Positions 61,606 to 64,000 of a stretch of DNA of 64,000 bases are shown piece by piece; the stretch's first letter is position 1, and every line of letters starts with the position of its first letter. Below the pieces are notes generated by a model that was not told the DNA's origin, ran no database searches, and saw only the letters and a program-made list of their open reading frames with translations. The stretch is from assembly GCF_040882075.1 (NCBI RefSeq), contig NZ_JBBEBZ010000186.1, positions 1-64,000 of the forward strand, read 5' to 3'. The position numbers and the translations under genes were made by a program. The DNA is from Nitriliruptor sp040882075. Its GTDB lineage: Bacteria > Actinomycetota > Nitriliruptoria > Nitriliruptorales > Nitriliruptoraceae.

Positions 61606-61977
61606 TCAGGTGAGCAGGGTCCGCACGTCCAACACCAGCGTGGTGGCCAGCAGCGCCACCACGATCAGGATGAACGCGGTGTACGCCCACCGTCGTGACC
61701 AGTCGGCGAGCCAGACGCGGCGCAGGCTGACGACCGCCATGACGCCAGCCACGATCGACAGGACGATGGCGATGGGGGTGGCGACGACCCCCAAGCCGGT
61801 GATCAGCGGCGCCGTGGCCGGGATGATGGCGTAGGTGATGACGCACCGGACCGCGGAGATGGCCAGCGACCCCTTGAGCGGCATGAGCGCACGGGGTTCA
61901 GCGTGTTCGACGCGCAGCAGCTGCCGAGCCAGGCGTTCGGCCGCCGAGCGGGGCGGTGCCTGCACCGGGGTGATCAT
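61606..61977 (-). CDS. Small membrane protein, second copy
   Basis: Mirror of 3640-4011. Confidence 0.75.
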   Translation of the reverse strand: MITPVQAPPRSAAERLARQLLRVEHAEPRALMPLKGSLAISAVRCVITYAIIPATAPLITGLGVVATPIAIVLSIVAGVMAVVSLRRVWLADWSRRWAYTAFILIVVALLATTLVLDVRTLLT

Positions 61978-62077
61978 CGCGGGTGTCGTCCTCCGACCGG
62001 CGCGAGCGTGCGCACGGGCGGCGCGAGGGTACGGGAGCGGGCGGGGTGCCCCGCACCGAGGCGAGGACGGTCGTGGC

Positions 62078-62153
62078 TGGAGCCGGGACGGGGAATCGAA
62101 CCCCGGACCTATTCATTACGAGTGAATCGCTCTGCCGACTGAGCTATCCCGGC
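62078..62153 (-). tRNA. tRNA-Thr (anticodon CGT), second copy
   Basis: Mirror of 3464-3539, including the encoded CCA end. Anticodon at 62118-62120. Confidence 0.96.
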
Positions 62154-62193
62154 GTGTGCGGTGCGGATGCTACCGCCCGGACGGAGGAGACGA

Positions 62194-63363
62194 TCAGCTG
62201 GCGGCGGCCTGGGCGTACAGCGGCAGCGCGATGGCGAGCAGGAGCCGTTCGAGCTGGAGCTCGGGAGCGCCGTTGCGATCCAGCGCCTCGCGGCACCGGG
62301 CGATCGCCCGCAGGCCCTGGACCGCGGCGGGCGGCGGCAGGCGGACCGCGTCACGCTGGAGCGAGGCGAGGTGGTCGACGTTGATCACCTGATCGGGCCC
62401 AGCTCCCGATGCGACGGCGAGCAGGTCACGCAGCTGGCTCGCGAGCGTGTCGAGGAGGGTGTCGAGCGCGCGACGCATCTCGGCCCGCTCGAGCCGGGCG
62501 TGCCGCTGCTCGAGCCGCTTCTTCACGCCGGTCGGCCACCCGCGTCCGCGTTCGTCGACGCCGTAGGACTCCTCGTAGCTCGCGAACTCGGCGAGGTGCT
62601 TGTCCTTCAGCGGGGCGACCCGTCCACGCGCCCACGCCGTCAGCTCCTTGGCCAGCGGGACGACCAGCCCAGGCCCCCCGGTCGCGAGCCGGTCGAGCAG
62701 CGCGAGGTGCTGCCAGCGCGCTTCGGCGAGCTCGGGGTCGGCGAGGTCGCGGAGCCGCTCGGGCGAGCCGAGCGACGCGCGCGCCAGCTCGAGGGCGCGG
62801 TCCGCAGGGACGCCGAGCTCGCGGGTGGCGAGCTGGGTCAGCGCGTTCGGCCCCCACGGCACGACGTCGAGCCGGCGGCAGCGCGACAGGATGGTGTCGA
62901 GCAGCGCGGACTCGTCCGAGGCTTCGAGGACCCACACCACCGATGGGGGCGGCTCCTCGAGGATCTTCAGGAAGGCGTTCTGCGCCGACTCGTTCATGCG
63001 GTCGGCCGCGACCACCCGCATCACCCGTCGCTGCCCCTCGGTGAGGGACCGCGACGCGGTGGTGATCCAGTCGTGGACCGCGTCGACGAGGTGGAACTGG
63101 CCCTCGGGCTCGAAGACGTCCACCGCTGGGTGGACGCCACGTCCGATCCGCAGACACGTGGAGCACTCGCCGCACCCGGCGTCGGCGGATCGGTCGGGGC
63201 AGTTGAGCGCCGCGGCGAGCGCCCGGACCGCTTCGGGCTGCCCCACGCCGGTCGGACCGACCAGCAACCAGGCGTGCGCGACCTCGTCGCTCCGCAGCGC
63301 GGCGCGGAGCGCTTCGACCGCAGCGGGCTGCCCGAGCACCTCGTCCCAGGTCACACCGTTCAC
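62194..63363 (-). CDS. holB: DNA polymerase III delta' subunit, second copy
   Basis: Mirror of 2254-3423, with the same degenerate P-loop and four-cysteine module. Confidence 0.91.
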   Translation of the reverse strand: MNGVTWDEVLGQPAAVEALRAALRSDEVAHAWLLVGPTGVGQPEAVRALAAALNCPDRSADAGCGECSTCLRIGRGVHPAVDVFEPEGQFHLVDAVHDWITTASRSLTEGQRRVMRVVAADRMNESAQNAFLKILEEPPPSVVWVLEASDESALLDTILSRCRRLDVVPWGPNALTQLATRELGVPADRALELARASLGSPERLRDLADPELAEARWQHLALLDRLATGGPGLVVPLAKELTAWARGRVAPLKDKHLAEFASYEESYGVDERGRGWPTGVKKRLEQRHARLERAEMRRALDTLLDTLASQLRDLLAVASGAGPDQVINVDHLASLQRDAVRLPPPAAVQGLRAIARCREALDRNGAPELQLERLLLAIALPLYAQAAAS

Positions 63364-64000
63364 GAAGGTTCCTCCCGGCCCCGGGTCTCGACCGGCAGGG
63401 CGGTCGTCTCGGCCGCGGACACGGCCGTCGTCTCCGCCGTCGGCAGGGGCAGCGTGCCGTCCGGGCTCGGGGTCGGGTCCGGGATCGGACCCGGATCCGG
63501 GTCCGCGACGGCGCCGCCGTCCTCGGGGCTGGTCGGTGGGCGGTCGCGGTCCCGGTCACGCTCGCCGAGCAGCTCGAGCGCCACGTCCCGGATGCGGTGG
63601 TGGAGCTGTTCGACCGGTCGCGTGGCGTCGAGCACGAGGTAGCGGTCCGGGTCGAGCTCCGCGCGGGCGCGGTAGGCAGCAGCCACGGAGCGGTGGAAGT
63701 CGAGCCCTGCAGCCTCGAGACGGTCCGGGGTGCCGCTGTCGGTGGCGCGCCGGAGGCCCTCGGCCGGATCGACGTCGAGCAGGACCACGAGGTCGGGGAC
63801 GACCTCGCCGGTCGCCCAGGCGTTGAGGTCGGCGACGGCCCGCTCACCGAGCCCTCGGCCCGCACCCTGGTAGACGATCGAGGAATCGACGTACCGGTCG
63901 CACAGCACGACCGCCCCCTTCTCGATGGCGGGACGGATGACCTCGTCGACGTGTTGCGCACGTGCCGCGGCGTACAGCAACGCTTCGGTCCGGTCGCTCA
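63360..64000 (-). CDS. tmk: Thymidylate kinase part of the MFS-Tmk fusion, second copy, cut by window end
   Basis: Mirror of 1617-2257. Only residues 534-745 lie in the window. The P-loop and the whole transporter part would lie beyond 64000. The partner of the ATG at 20 would be at 65597. Confidence 0.9.
   Translation of the reverse strand, partial: SDRTEALLYAAARAQHVDEVIRPAIEKGAVVLCDRYVDSSIVYQGAGRGLGERAVADLNAWATGEVVPDLVVLLDVDPAEGLRRATDSGTPDRLEAAGLDFHRSVAAAYRARAELDPDRYLVLDATRPVEQLHHRIRDVALELLGERDRDRDRPPTSPEDGGAVADPDPGPIPDPTPSPDGTLPLPTAETTAVSAAETTALPVETRGREEPS

Larger units (their letters stand above)
32809..64000 (-). repeat. Right arm of giant perfect inverted repeat
   Basis: This is the reverse complement of 1617-32808 and joins it directly at the axis with no unique bases between. 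It carries no gene that the left arm lacks. If the palindrome is an assembly or library artefact, everything here should be counted once, using the left-arm annotation. Confidence 0.97.

Noticed and set aside
1617..64000. A transposon or phage cause for the inverted duplication
   Set aside because: No transposase, integrase, recombinase or insertion-sequence ends lie at the axis or inside either arm.

Overview
The window is built around one very large feature. Positions 1617-64000 form a perfect inverted repeat with its axis between 32808 and 32809. A base at position x on one strand has its partner at 65617-x on the other. Each arm is 31,192 bp, there is no spacer, and I found no difference between the arms in the genes or junctions I compared. 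The repeat runs off the right edge of the window, so its true length is unknown. Every gene from 2254 to 32775 is therefore present twice in opposite orientation, and the MFS-Tmk gene at 20 is present once complete and once cut by the window end. The axis lies in the hairpin just downstream of clpC. I read this as most likely a fold-back or assembly artefact rather than a natural locus. A real inverted duplication, or read-through of a closed DNA hairpin end, is not excluded.

The DNA is very GC-rich, GTG is the commonest start codon, and -10 boxes of the TANNNT type stand in front of many genes. The order DUF2342 protease, tilS, hpt, ftsH, folE, folP, folB, folK, DUF2520, panC, panD, (nadC), coaX, lysS ... 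clpC is the conserved housekeeping cluster of Actinomycetota (compare Mycobacterium Rv3626c to Rv3596c). The organism is probably an actinomycete outside Mycobacteriales, since lsr2 is absent between lysS and clpC. A deep lineage such as Nitriliruptoria is only a guess.

Unique gene content, read in the left arm. 20-3540: an MFS transporter fused to thymidylate kinase, coupled to the DNA polymerase III delta' gene, then tRNA-Thr(CGT). 3640-10271: a small membrane protein, a methyltransferase, pyruvate phosphate dikinase with a small downstream gene, a crotonase broken by an internal deletion, a VOC-like protein and a HAD phosphatase. 10428-12852: two membrane-anchored proteins of unknown role and a DUF2342 zinc-protease-like protein. 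12849-24241: tilS, hpt, ftsH, the folate genes (folE, folP, folB, folK), the pantothenate/CoA genes (DUF2520, panC, panD, coaX) and nadC. 24314-32775: lysS, a LOG-family gene, a PAS-GGDEF diguanylate cyclase, a convergent lipoprotein-Ser/Thr kinase operon, and clpC.

The right half (32809-64000) repeats all of this backwards. No transposase, integrase, phage gene, CRISPR array or telomere-resolving enzyme was seen that could explain the inversion.
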